From UBA7703 sp963667195 (GTDB taxonomy: Bacteria > Bacillota > Clostridia > Christensenellales > CAG-138), in NCBI GenBank assembly GCA_963667195.1, contig OY762962.1, positions 2,294,001 to 2,358,000 of the forward strand: DNA of 64,000 nucleotides, read 5' to 3'. Below, piece after piece: positions 15,825 to 23,007 of this stretch. The notes beneath the pieces were generated by a model that did no database searches, was not told the DNA's origin, and saw only the letters and a program-made list of their open reading frames with translations. The position numbers and the translations under genes are program-made. Positions within the stretch are counted from its first letter, which is position 1; every line of letters begins with the position of its first letter.

Positions 15825-17213
15825 ATGTCAAAGGAACCCAAAGACACGAAGATCGTAGGCGGGTACCTACCGGACGAAACACCGCCATTTTGGAAACTGA
15901 TTCTCTACGCTCTGCAACAGATCATCGTTATGTTCCCGGCAACGATTCTGGTAGCACTGCTGACCGGTTTCCATCTGGCAACAACGATCTTCGCCAGCGG
16001 CTTTGCCACCATCGGATTCATCCTCGTGACGAAGCGCAAGATCCCGCTCTATTACGGCTCCAGCTTCTCCTACCTCTCCGCGATCATCGGTCTCACCGGT
16101 GGCGTGGCGTTCGGCGAAGTACTGCCGGACTCCGCCATCTCCGGCGTACAGTTCGGTATCATCGCGTCTGGTCTCGTTTCGATCGTTGCGGGCATCATCG
16201 TCAGCCGCTTTGGCCGCAAGTCGATTGAAAAGGTGCTCCCGCCGACGGTTACCGGACCGATCGCAATGGTCATCGGTCTCACGCTCGCGGCAAACGCGCT
16301 TGGCGATGCAGCTCCTGCCGCTGGCGCAGCCGGCATCACCGGTACCGATTGGGTTTGGGTTGTGTCCCTTGTCACGCTGGTTGCAACCATTCTCTTCTCC
16401 GTGTACCTCAAGGGCTTCCTTGGCCAGATTCCGCTTCTGCTTGGCCCGATCGTGGGCTGCATCACCGCGGGTATCATCTATGCCGTAACCGGACAGTCCA
16501 TGTTCCGTGAACTGCCCGCAGCCGCAATGGCAGGCGTGCAGATCATCCCCGGCGTGCTGGCAGTGCCGCACTTCACCTTGCCTCGTGTCGACTGGATTGC
16601 GCTGGCTGCGATCATGCCGATCGCAATCGCGACGATTCCGGAATCCACGGCGCACGTCTTCCAGCTGGATATCTACGTCAATGACCTCGCCAAGAAAAAG
16701 GGCACGGGCAAAACGTATGACATCGGCGATCGTCTCGGCTCCAACCTCTTTGGCGACGGCTTGGGCGACATCCTGGCCAGCTTGTTCGGTGGACCCGCGG
16801 GCACGAACTATGGCGAGAACATCAGCACCATGGCGATTACGAAGGTCTTCTCCACGGCGGTTCTGATTGCGGCTGCCATCATTGCGATGGTTCTGTCGTT
16901 CTTCTCCCCGGTCGTCAACGTGATCTACTCGATCCCGCAGGCTGTCATCGGCGGTATCGAAATCTTCCTCTTCGGCGCAATTGCGGCGCAGGGCATCGCG
17001 ATCATGATCGACCGTCAGTGCGACATGTTCGATGCGCGTAACATCGCAGTCATCGCCGTGATCATGATCATCGGCATCGGCGGACAGTACAAGTTCGGTG
17101 GCATGATCCCGTTCTTCGGCATCCAGGTGCCTTGCATCGCGGGCGCCGCCATCGCGGGCATCCTGCTCAACCTCTTGCTCTCCATCGGCCGCAAGAAGGA
17201 AGAAAAAGAGTAA
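15825..17213 (+). CDS. NCS2-family nucleobase permease
   Basis: 462 residues with about 14 hydrophobic segments. Conserved NCS2 sections are YGSSFSYLSAI near residue 72, the TVTGPIAMVIGLTLA helix, IMPIAIATIPESTAH (where uracil and xanthine carriers place a substrate-binding Glu), and GDGLGDILASLFGGPAGTNYGENIS. It resembles the uracil/xanthine permease group, proton-coupled importers of oxidised purines or pyrimidines; the exact base is not decidable. RBS TAGGAGGT. It ends the plus-strand cluster and probably imports the compound handled by the preceding enzymes. Confidence 0.92.
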   Translation: MSKEPKDTKIVGGYLPDETPPFWKLILYALQQIIVMFPATILVALLTGFHLATTIFASGFATIGFILVTKRKIPLYYGSSFSYLSAIIGLTGGVAFGEVLPDSAISGVQFGIIASGLVSIVAGIIVSRFGRKSIEKVLPPTVTGPIAMVIGLTLAANALGDAAPAAGAAGITGTDWVWVVSLVTLVATILFSVYLKGFLGQIPLLLGPIVGCITAGIIYAVTGQSMFRELPAAAMAGVQIIPGVLAVPHFTLPRVDWIALAAIMPIAIATIPESTAHVFQLDIYVNDLAKKKGTGKTYDIGDRLGSNLFGDGLGDILASLFGGPAGTNYGENISTMAITKVFSTAVLIAAAIIAMVLSFFSPVVNVIYSIPQAVIGGIEIFLFGAIAAQGIAIMIDRQCDMFDARNIAVIAVIMIIGIGGQYKFGGMIPFFGIQVPCIAGAAIAGILLNLLLSIGRKKEEKE

Positions 17214-17245
17214 GCAACTCAGAGAACCATAACGTCTATTCCGGC

Positions 17246-17285
17246 TCAAAAAGCCCGCCAGAGCTTGCGCTTTGGCGGGCTTTCT
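17246..17285 (+). terminator. Terminator after the permease
   Basis: AAAAAGCCCGCCA, loop, TGGCGGGCTTTCT forms a strong intrinsic hairpin with A and T flanks. Confidence 0.9.
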
Positions 17286-17314
17286 CGTTCTTGCTTTGTT
17301 TTGATCGAAAGGCG

Positions 17315-17509
17315 CTACTCCTCGTAAACGGAAACGACAACGCCATCCCGCAGGAATACGCCGTCTGTGTAGCGATCCCCGATGACTACAGGAAGGTCGG
17401 AAACGCAGATTGAGTTGGGGAAATCGCCTCGATTTTCGGCACAGAGCCAAATGATGTTATAGACCGTGCCGTCTTCGCCAATCAGCGCAAAGTTCATCGG
17501 TTCATTCAT
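17315..17509 (-). CDS. Small protein of a phage tail module
   Basis: 64 residues, ATG at 17509 with AAGGAGG nine bases upstream (this ribosome binding site lies just beyond the stop codon of the glycine-rich gene). Sequence: MNEPMNFALIGEDGTVYNI start and GDRYTDGVFLRDGVVVSVYEE end. No named domain is recognised; small proteins of this sort (beta-rich, after the tail fibre gene) are common at the ends of phage tail operons. Confidence 0.7.
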   Translation of the reverse strand: MNEPMNFALIGEDGTVYNIIWLCAENRGDFPNSICVSDLPVVIGDRYTDGVFLRDGVVVSVYEE

Positions 17510-17521
17510 GTGTTTGCCTCC

Positions 17522-18307
17522 TTACGTTCGCTTATTGCGGATGATACAGATACCGGAACCGCCAGCAGCACCTGCGCCGCCTTTTGTTGTGCTAGCGCCA
17601 CCGCCGCCGCCACCACCGCCCAGATTGTTCGTTCCTGCAGTACCGGGATTTGCATCTGAACTGTAAGAAGCCCATCCACCAGCGCCACCGCCACCAGCGC
17701 CGCCAGCGCCGCCGTTACCGTTGAAGCCGTCTCCGCCACCGCCGCCTGCATAGAGAGTTGCGCCTGCTTCTGCAAATTCTCGCGTCGTTGTTCCTTGTCC
17801 GGTTCCTCCGCCGGTTCCGCTGCCATTACTTCCATCACTACCACCGGTCGTTCCACCGCCGGAACCACCATGGCCTCCTTTGGAAAAGTCAGCGTTTGGA
17901 GTTCCGCCGGTTACGGAAAGAGTCGTAATTCCAGCGCCGGAAATAGAAGTAGTGCCTCCGGTTCCACCGTTTCCAGTACCGCCGGCTCCGACCATGATTG
18001 TGTAGGCAGCGTTGGCGGCAAGAGTTACAGAGAGCCATGTACCGGTCCTGCCTCCCGCGCCACCGCCGCCCGGGTTGTTGTTCCCAACGCCATTACGACC
18101 GCCGCCACCACCGCCGACGAGAAACAAATCAACCTTGATCAGCTTCTTCGGTGTAAACGTGCCACTCGTTAGGAATTTGATCCGGTAATAGGACCTGCCG
18201 TTTATGAAACCGTCATTGACCCAGGTGTATGTTCCGGAGTATGTGAAATCTGACGATGTGAACAGGAAGTCCCCCAATACCATACATGATTTTCGGATTA
18301 GCCGCAT
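17522..18307 (-). CDS. Glycine-rich phage tail/fibre-like protein
   Basis: About 261 residues from ATG 18307, overlapping the upstream stop codon by 10 bases; ATG 18283 is an alternative and neither has a strong ribosome binding site. The segment SGTFTPKKLIKVDLFLVGGGGGG starts a long glycine/serine/threonine-rich region (poly-Gly loops, GGTGNGGTGG, GGGGGGGAS) ending in a conserved-style GGSGICIIRNKR. This is the 'glycine-rich domain' common on phage tail fibres and receptor-binding proteins. Low-complexity DNA inflates open frames on the other strand. Confidence 0.85.
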   Translation of the reverse strand: MRLIRKSCMVLGDFLFTSSDFTYSGTYTWVNDGFINGRSYYRIKFLTSGTFTPKKLIKVDLFLVGGGGGGRNGVGNNNPGGGGAGGRTGTWLSVTLAANAAYTIMVGAGGTGNGGTGGTTSISGAGITTLSVTGGTPNADFSKGGHGGSGGGTTGGSDGSNGSGTGGGTGQGTTTREFAEAGATLYAGGGGGDGFNGNGGAGGAGGGGAGGWASYSSDANPGTAGTNNLGGGGGGGGASTTKGGAGAAGGSGICIIRNKRT

Positions 18308-19326
18308 ACGAGCCACCAGGTATTTGCGCCGACCTTCACGACCGTCGCCGCGCCGCCCGTAACAGAAACCGCTGTCGCACTGTTGTAAACCTGCCAATTC
18401 GTGCCGCTTTCTTTCGAAAAAGACAGCGCGCCGGAACCCCAGCGAATGAAATTAAACGTTGTTCCGATTGGGAAGTTATTGGTCGCATCAGACGGCATCG
18501 TCACGATGATTTCGGACGAACTGTTCGCGAGCAGGATTGCTTCGACGTCGCCCGCCGCGAGTGTGAAGCTTGCGCTTTTTTCGATGAGCGGGGACCTGGC
18601 TTGGGATTGCGCGACAATGCCGTTGCTCAAGCTCGCGGCTCCGATTGCGGCGGGGGAGATGGCGTCCGCGCCGCCCGATGCGTGACTCGTCGCGTGCAAA
18701 ACGGGAGTGACCGGGTCGCTGCCGCCCTGCTGGTGCTGGGACGCGTGGCTCGCGGGCGCCGCGCCAACACTCGCGGGGGTTGAGGGGATTGCAGGCTTGT
18801 TGCGGATAAACGCGTCCTGCGTCGTGTCTGTTTCGTTCCAGTCCGCTTGCACGTTCATCTCGCCGATGTCCGTGTTGATGCGCTCCGCCGCCTCGTTTGC
18901 CACGCGTGCAGCCTCGATCAGCGGGGGATAGGCTGCGTTTGCGCGGATGATATCACCGCTGATGAGCGACTTGCGGCAGCGGAAGTCGAAGCGCGTGCTG
19001 GTCACGAGGGTCGCGTTGTGTTCACCGCTGTAGACCTGCACGTCCGCGCTGACGTTGCCCGCGCCGTAGGCGGTCGGCAGCAGTGCGATGTCAAACGCGC
19101 CGGTTTGTGCGATCTTGGTGATGCCGCTGGTCTCGTCCTGCATCGCGAAACCGGTGCTGGACGCAAACGCAATATGAATGGCGCAGCCGGAGAGATCCAT
19201 TGCGTCTCCGTTGTTGAGCAGGGTTACGTGCAGAATATTTCCGGTGTCGCCTTCGACCACCTCAAACGGACGAAACGGCAATGTTCGCATCATGTCCAGC
19301 GTGATAGAAAAGTCTTTTGTTTGCAT
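18298..19326 (-). CDS. BppU-like phage baseplate/tail protein
   Basis: 342 residues from ATG 19326, chosen because AAAGGAGG lies upstream and the frame before it (MDTPKKHS...) has no support. Residues 1-110 (DFSITLDMMRTLPFRPFEVVEGDTGNILHVTLLNNGDAMDLSGCAIHIAF) match the N-terminal domain of BppU-type baseplate upper proteins, which anchors receptor-binding proteins. A helical linker (ARVANEAAERINTDIGEM) follows, then a repeat-like ASVGAAPASHASQHQQGGSDPV fibre section and a beta-rich tip. With the next two genes it forms a small tail-tip module on its own. Confidence 0.88.
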   Translation of the reverse strand: MQTKDFSITLDMMRTLPFRPFEVVEGDTGNILHVTLLNNGDAMDLSGCAIHIAFASSTGFAMQDETSGITKIAQTGAFDIALLPTAYGAGNVSADVQVYSGEHNATLVTSTRFDFRCRKSLISGDIIRANAAYPPLIEAARVANEAAERINTDIGEMNVQADWNETDTTQDAFIRNKPAIPSTPASVGAAPASHASQHQQGGSDPVTPVLHATSHASGGADAISPAAIGAASLSNGIVAQSQARSPLIEKSASFTLAAGDVEAILLANSSSEIIVTMPSDATNNFPIGTTFNFIRWGSGALSFSKESGTNWQVYNSATAVSVTGGAATVVKVGANTWWLVCG

Positions 19327-19447
19327 GGTTGCCTCCTTTGGGATTTTGTTCGAATGTTTCTTCGGGGTATCCAAAGGAAGTATCGCACGCGCGAGGGAAT
19401 GAAAATTATAAGAATTGGCCCAAGCGTAAATTATAAGAATGTAAACG

Positions 19448-19490
19448 ACAAAAAAACGAACGCCGCGCAGAAAACGGCGTTCGTTTCGTC
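19448..19490. terminator. Bidirectional terminator-like hairpin
   Basis: AAACGAACGCCG, loop CGCAGAAAA, CGGCGTTCGTTT lies upstream of the tail genes, between them and the alcohol dehydrogenase 3' end; it could end transcripts in either direction. Confidence 0.7.
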
Positions 19491-19595
19491 ATCGCAATCG
19501 ACGACAAAGTGAGGAAGACTTGGGGCTTTTTCGCATTCCTTCGGGCGGAGCAGAACCACCCGAACGCGAAAAGGTAACTGCCGAAGCAGTGGTTT

Positions 19596-20771
19596 TTAGA
19601 AATTGACCTCGGTGTCGTAATAGCAAGCCTTGAGCAGCTTCTCCATCACGGCGGGGGTAATCGCACGCGGGTTGGAGCCGGTGCAGGCGTCGCCGACGGC
19701 CAGCTCCGCCACGCGCGGGAGCTTTTCGAGGAACTCCTTCTCGTCGATGATGCCGCCTTCGTAGTTCTTGATGCCGTCGGGAATATCGAGGGCTTTGTTC
19801 ATCGCACGAATGTGCTTCACCAGCGCGTCCACGCTCGGCTCAAGCCCGATGTGCGCCGCGATTTCGGCATAGCGCTTGGCGGCGGCGGGCTCTTTTGCGT
19901 TGTACTGGATCACCTTCGGCAGGTACATGGCGTTTGCGCAGCCGTGGACGATGTGTCCGCCGCTGAAGGCCGCGCCGGTCTTGTGTGCCATGGAGTGAAC
20001 GATGCCGAGCAGCGCGTTCGAGAACGCCATGCCCGCGAGGCACTGCGCGTTATGCATGCTGGCGCGCGCTTCCATGTCGCCATTGTACGACGGAATCAGG
20101 TATTCTCTGACCATCTTGATGGCGTGCAGCGCGAGCGGATCAGTGTAGTCGCAATGCAGCGTGGAGACATACGCCTCGATCGCGTGGGTCATTGCGTCCA
20201 TGCCGGTGTGCGCGGTGAGCTTCTTGGGCATGGTCTCCGCGAGCTCCGGATCGACAATCGCGACGTCCGGCGTGATGTTGAAGTCCGCGAGCGGGTACTT
20301 GATGCCCTTCTGGTAGTCCGTGATGACGGAGAACGCGGTGACTTCGGTGGCAGTGCCGGAGGTGGAGGGAATCGCGCAGAAACGCGCTTTTGTGCGCAGT
20401 TTCGGGAAGTTGAACGGGATGCAGAGCGATTCAAACGTCACGTCCGGATATTCATAAAACGCCCACATGGCCTTTGCCGCATCGATCGGCGAGCCGCCGC
20501 CGATGGAGACGATCCAGTCCGGCTGGAACTTGCGCATGGCTTCCGCGCCGCGCATGACGGTTTCGACGGAAGGATCGGGCTCAACGCCTTCAAAGAGCTG
20601 TACTTCCATACCCGCTTCGCGCAGATAAGCTTCAACGCGATCAAGAAAACCAAAGCGCTTCATGGAGCCGCCGCCGACGACGACGATCGCCCGCTTGCCG
20701 GTGAGGGTTTTCAGCGCTTCGAGTGCGCCTTTTCCGTGATAAAGATCGCGGGGCAGTGTAAAACGTGACAT
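19596..20771 (-). CDS. Iron-containing alcohol dehydrogenase
   Basis: 391 residues; ATG 20771 with GGAG seven bases upstream is preferred to the TTG at 20777. N-terminal NAD-binding part: VVVGGGSMKRFG, SIGGGSPIDAAKAMW (GGGSxxDxxK), AIPSTSGTATEVTAFSV. The metal site fits the family: D in NITPDVAIVDPEL, then MTHAIEAYVS, AFSNALLGIVHSMAHKTGA and GIVHGCANAMYLP with histidines. It probably reduces an aldehyde to an alcohol with NADH in fermentation. The repressor Rex is encoded directly upstream and a motif shared by both promoters suggests Rex control. Confidence 0.94.
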   Translation of the reverse strand: MSRFTLPRDLYHGKGALEALKTLTGKRAIVVVGGGSMKRFGFLDRVEAYLREAGMEVQLFEGVEPDPSVETVMRGAEAMRKFQPDWIVSIGGGSPIDAAKAMWAFYEYPDVTFESLCIPFNFPKLRTKARFCAIPSTSGTATEVTAFSVITDYQKGIKYPLADFNITPDVAIVDPELAETMPKKLTAHTGMDAMTHAIEAYVSTLHCDYTDPLALHAIKMVREYLIPSYNGDMEARASMHNAQCLAGMAFSNALLGIVHSMAHKTGAAFSGGHIVHGCANAMYLPKVIQYNAKEPAAAKRYAEIAAHIGLEPSVDALVKHIRAMNKALDIPDGIKNYEGGIIDEKEFLEKLPRVAELAVGDACTGSNPRAITPAVMEKLLKACYYDTEVNF

Positions 20772-20798
20772 ATGCAATCTCCTTCTATATCAGTAAAG

Positions 20799-20817
20799 TG
20801 ATATCGGTATTTGTCAA
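20799..20817 (-). promoter_or_regulatory. ADH promoter region with a motif shared with the rex promoter
   Basis: On the minus strand a TTGACA -35 (20812-20817) is followed by a segment containing the complement of GATATCGGTATT (20800-20811). The rex promoter has GATATCGATATT at 21629-21640. The -10 is poor (ACTGAT at the right spacing), as in a regulated promoter. Calling it a Rex operator is inference, since it does not match the TTGTGAA-type consensus. Confidence 0.4.
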
Positions 20818-20907
20818 TCGATAATATAGCATCGGATATACGCGATGTCAACCCGATTTGCGAAAAAAAGAATGTGACTTTTTGTAGCGTGAATCAAAAG
20901 CGGGTGC

Positions 20908-20936
20908 ATCAAAAAAGCGCCCCGGAAGGCGCTTTC
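20908..20936 (-). terminator. Terminator after rex
   Basis: On the minus strand AAAGCGCC, loop TTCCGG, GGCGCTTTTTT forms a stem with a clean T-tract between the rex stop codon and the ADH promoter. Confidence 0.85.
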
Positions 20937-20956
20937 AAAATCGCTTAAAAAATGGA

Positions 20957-21610
20957 TTATTTCTTTGAGCCGAGCCGTTCCGAGAGATGCTTGGAGAGCA
21001 GCGCGAGGGAAGCCGCCATGTTCTCGTTTTGCACGAGGATGCCTTCCGGTGTGTTCAGGTGCATGGGCGCGAAATTCCAGATGGCGAGGACGCCGCTGTC
21101 CACGAGCGCATCGCAAACGCCCTGCGCCTGGGAAGCGGGCACGGTGATGATGCCGATGTGGATGTTCATATTGCGGCAGATGCTCGTAAGCTTGCTCATG
21201 GGCAGCACCTGCTTGCCGGAGATTTCGCCGCCGCTGAGGTTGGGGTCGACGTCAAACGCCGCGACGATGCTGAGGCCATACGCTTCAAACCCGCGATAGG
21301 ACAGCAGCGCGCGGCCTAAGCTTCCCGCGCCGACGAGCACCGCGTCGTTGGAGTTGTCGTATCCCAGCGTGCGCTCGATGGCCGCGATGAGTTCGTTGGT
21401 CTGAAATCCGGTCTTGGGCTTACCCGCGGTGTCGTTCACCGCGGCAAAATCTTTGCGCACCTGCACCTCGTTGAGGCCGAGCTGCGCGGCAACAGTCGGC
21501 GCGGAGATGATCTCGGCACCGGAGTCGCGCGCGGCGCGGAGCGCCTGCAGATAATACGGCATGCGCTGGAGCGCTTGCTTCGAAATTGATACGGGGGTAT
21601 GTTTTTCCAT
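20957..21610 (-). CDS. rex: Redox-sensing transcriptional repressor Rex
   Basis: 217 residues, the usual Rex length. The N-terminal winged helix (ISKQALQRMPYYLQALRAARDSG, SAPTVAAQLGLNEVQVRKDFAAV) binds DNA; the C-terminal Rossmann domain (VLVGAGSLGRALLSYRGFEAYGLSIVAAFDVDPN) senses NADH/NAD. High NADH releases it from promoters of fermentation and reductive genes. Its gene has a near-consensus promoter and lies just upstream of an NADH-type alcohol dehydrogenase, a typical Rex target. Confidence 0.97.
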   Translation of the reverse strand: MEKHTPVSISKQALQRMPYYLQALRAARDSGAEIISAPTVAAQLGLNEVQVRKDFAAVNDTAGKPKTGFQTNELIAAIERTLGYDNSNDAVLVGAGSLGRALLSYRGFEAYGLSIVAAFDVDPNLSGGEISGKQVLPMSKLTSICRNMNIHIGIITVPASQAQGVCDALVDSGVLAIWNFAPMHLNTPEGILVQNENMAASLALLSKHLSERLGSKK

Positions 21611-21627
21611 GGCGAACCTCCGAAAAA

Positions 21628-21667
21628 CGATATCGATATTATAATACTGCTATTGCGTGTTTGTCAA
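21628..21667 (-). promoter_or_regulatory. rex promoter with palindromic site
   Basis: On the minus strand TTGACA (-35, 21662-21667), 18 bases, TATAAT (-10, 21638-21643), both perfect. Directly downstream are overlapping palindromes ATATCGATAT (21630-21639) and CGATATCG (21628-21635), where a repressor would block transcription; autoregulation is plausible. Confidence 0.6.
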
Positions 21668-21865
21668 TGGAGGGGGAGAATGTTGCACAATTTTGCAGCC
21701 GTGAATGGGTACTTGGCATGCCCCGAAAAACAATATACTTTCTCCTTATCATAACACACAATATGTCTTTCTGACCAGTGCGGTTTTTTTGTTAACTGGT
21801 ATACGCAAGTTAGTAAGGGTGGCGATGCTTCAATGCCGCAAAGATATGCGGGGGCATCGATTGCA

Positions 21866-21894
21866 GAAATCCCCGCGGTGTGCGGGGATTTGGA
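21866..21894 (-). terminator. Hairpin after the AraC-type gene
   Basis: AAATCCCCGC, loop GGTGT, GCGGGGATTT lies 20-50 bases past the stop codon on the minus strand. The U-tract is short. The rest of the 21611-21914 gap shows no gene. Confidence 0.6.
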
Positions 21895-21914
21895 GGATGG
21901 CGATTGGCGGGCGG

Positions 21915-22853
21915 CTACTCGCGGTGTCTTGCGCCGGAGGCGGAGGGCTGGTGCGTCGTGCGGTATTTGCGGGGGCTGACCAATAGCTCCTGCCGGAATA
22001 CCTTCGCAAAATAACTTGGGCTGTTGAACCCTGTCGCGAAGCAGATGTCCGAAATACTCATGTCCGAGCCGGAGAGAAGCCCAGCCGCGGCACGTATACG
22101 ATACTGCAATAGGTAGTCGATCGGAGACGCGTCCAGCACCTTTCGGAAGCAACGGTAACACTCGCTCTCGCTGATGGCGGAGGCGGAGGCAATCTGCGAA
22201 ACCGTCAGCGGCTCGGCGTAGTGCTCGTGAATATAGGCCAGCATCTGCTTGATGCGAACGCCGTCCTTGTTTTGCACCAGGTCGGTATCACAGACGCGAT
22301 CCTGCAGGTTTTCCAGCAGCGCGAGCAGCATCCGCATCAGCGCGACCTGCACGAGGATCTCGTAGCCGTAGCGGTCGCTGACAAACGATTCAAACGCTTC
22401 AATAAACCAGTCGATCGCCGCTTTTTGCCAAGGCACATCGCGGCGGAGCAGCACGTCCGTCATGGTGGAGCAGCGCACAAGCGGCGCGATGTATCGCTGC
22501 TGAATGATGCTCTGCGGAAAGCTGGAGACAAACTCCGGCATGAAGAGCAGGCTGTGAATCCGGCAGGGGACGCCCTTTTGCCCGCGCTTGAGCTTATGCA
22601 GCACGTTGCAGTTGACGAAGATCGCGTCTCCGGGATGCAGCAGGTATTCGGTTTCGCCACAGAGCACGAGCGTGTCCCCCTCCGCGGCGAAAATGACCTC
22701 CAGCTCCTCGTGCCAGTGCCAGGGAATGTTGCCCACGAGGTATTCGCCGGGGTCTTCGTCATAGCCCGCGCAGGGGAAAATCGGGGTACCGTGCTTGGTG
22801 AGCTCGTGCAGGTCGGGCGCGACCGCGATATCGAGCAGTTGTAGTGCTTTCAT
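21915..22853 (-). CDS. AraC-family transcriptional regulator with cupin sensor domain
   Basis: About 312 residues from ATG 22853 (ATG 22865 is four codons longer; neither has a strong ribosome binding site). The N-terminal cupin carries PWHWHEELEVIFAAEGDTLVLCG and LHPGDAIFVNCNVLH, a sugar- or metabolite-sensing fold. The C-terminal 100 residues hold two helix-turn-helix motifs (LTVSQIASASAISESECYRCF and SISDICFATGFNSPSYFAKVFRQ) ending in the AraC-type P-R-K-Y-R. No target gene is adjacent in an obvious operon, so its regulon is unknown. Confidence 0.9.
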   Translation of the reverse strand: MKALQLLDIAVAPDLHELTKHGTPIFPCAGYDEDPGEYLVGNIPWHWHEELEVIFAAEGDTLVLCGETEYLLHPGDAIFVNCNVLHKLKRGQKGVPCRIHSLLFMPEFVSSFPQSIIQQRYIAPLVRCSTMTDVLLRRDVPWQKAAIDWFIEAFESFVSDRYGYEILVQVALMRMLLALLENLQDRVCDTDLVQNKDGVRIKQMLAYIHEHYAEPLTVSQIASASAISESECYRCFRKVLDASPIDYLLQYRIRAAAGLLSGSDMSISDICFATGFNSPSYFAKVFRQELLVSPRKYRTTHQPSASGARHRE

Positions 22854-22903
22854 AATGTGACTCATTTCTTTAATACTGGAGAATAGTTTTAGAAATCAGC
22901 TAC

Positions 22904-22932
22904 ATTATACAAACATCAAGGCAGCATTGCAA
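22904..22932 (-). promoter_or_regulatory. Promoter of the AraC-type gene
   Basis: Minus strand: TTGCAA (22927-22932), 17 bases, TATAAT (22904-22909). Confidence 0.65.
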
Positions 22933-22964
22933 GAATAATCACATTCGAATTGCGCTGAGCGCGC

Positions 22965-22999
22965 AAAAAAACACCGCCGGCGTTGTCCGGCGGTGTTGG
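22965..22999 (-). terminator. Terminator after purB
   Basis: Minus strand: AACACCGCCGG, loop ACAACG, CCGGCGGTGTT then a seven-T tract. Strong intrinsic terminator ending the fumarase-purA-purB run. Confidence 0.9.
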
Positions 23000-23007
23000 A
23001 GAATCGT

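Noticed and set aside
15867..17450. 527-codon minus-strand frame antisense to the NCS2 permease
   Set aside because: Shadow frame in GC-rich DNA: the translation is Arg/Asp-rich with no domain, and the plus-strand frame is a clear permease.
17550..18120. Apparent tandem repeat of CCGCCACCGCC-like units
   Set aside because: It is the glycine-codon run of the glycine-rich tail protein, not a true DNA repeat array.
19375..19595. Possible phage attachment site beside the tail genes
   Set aside because: No direct repeat was found on both sides of the 17.3-19.4 kb module and there is no tRNA or integrase.
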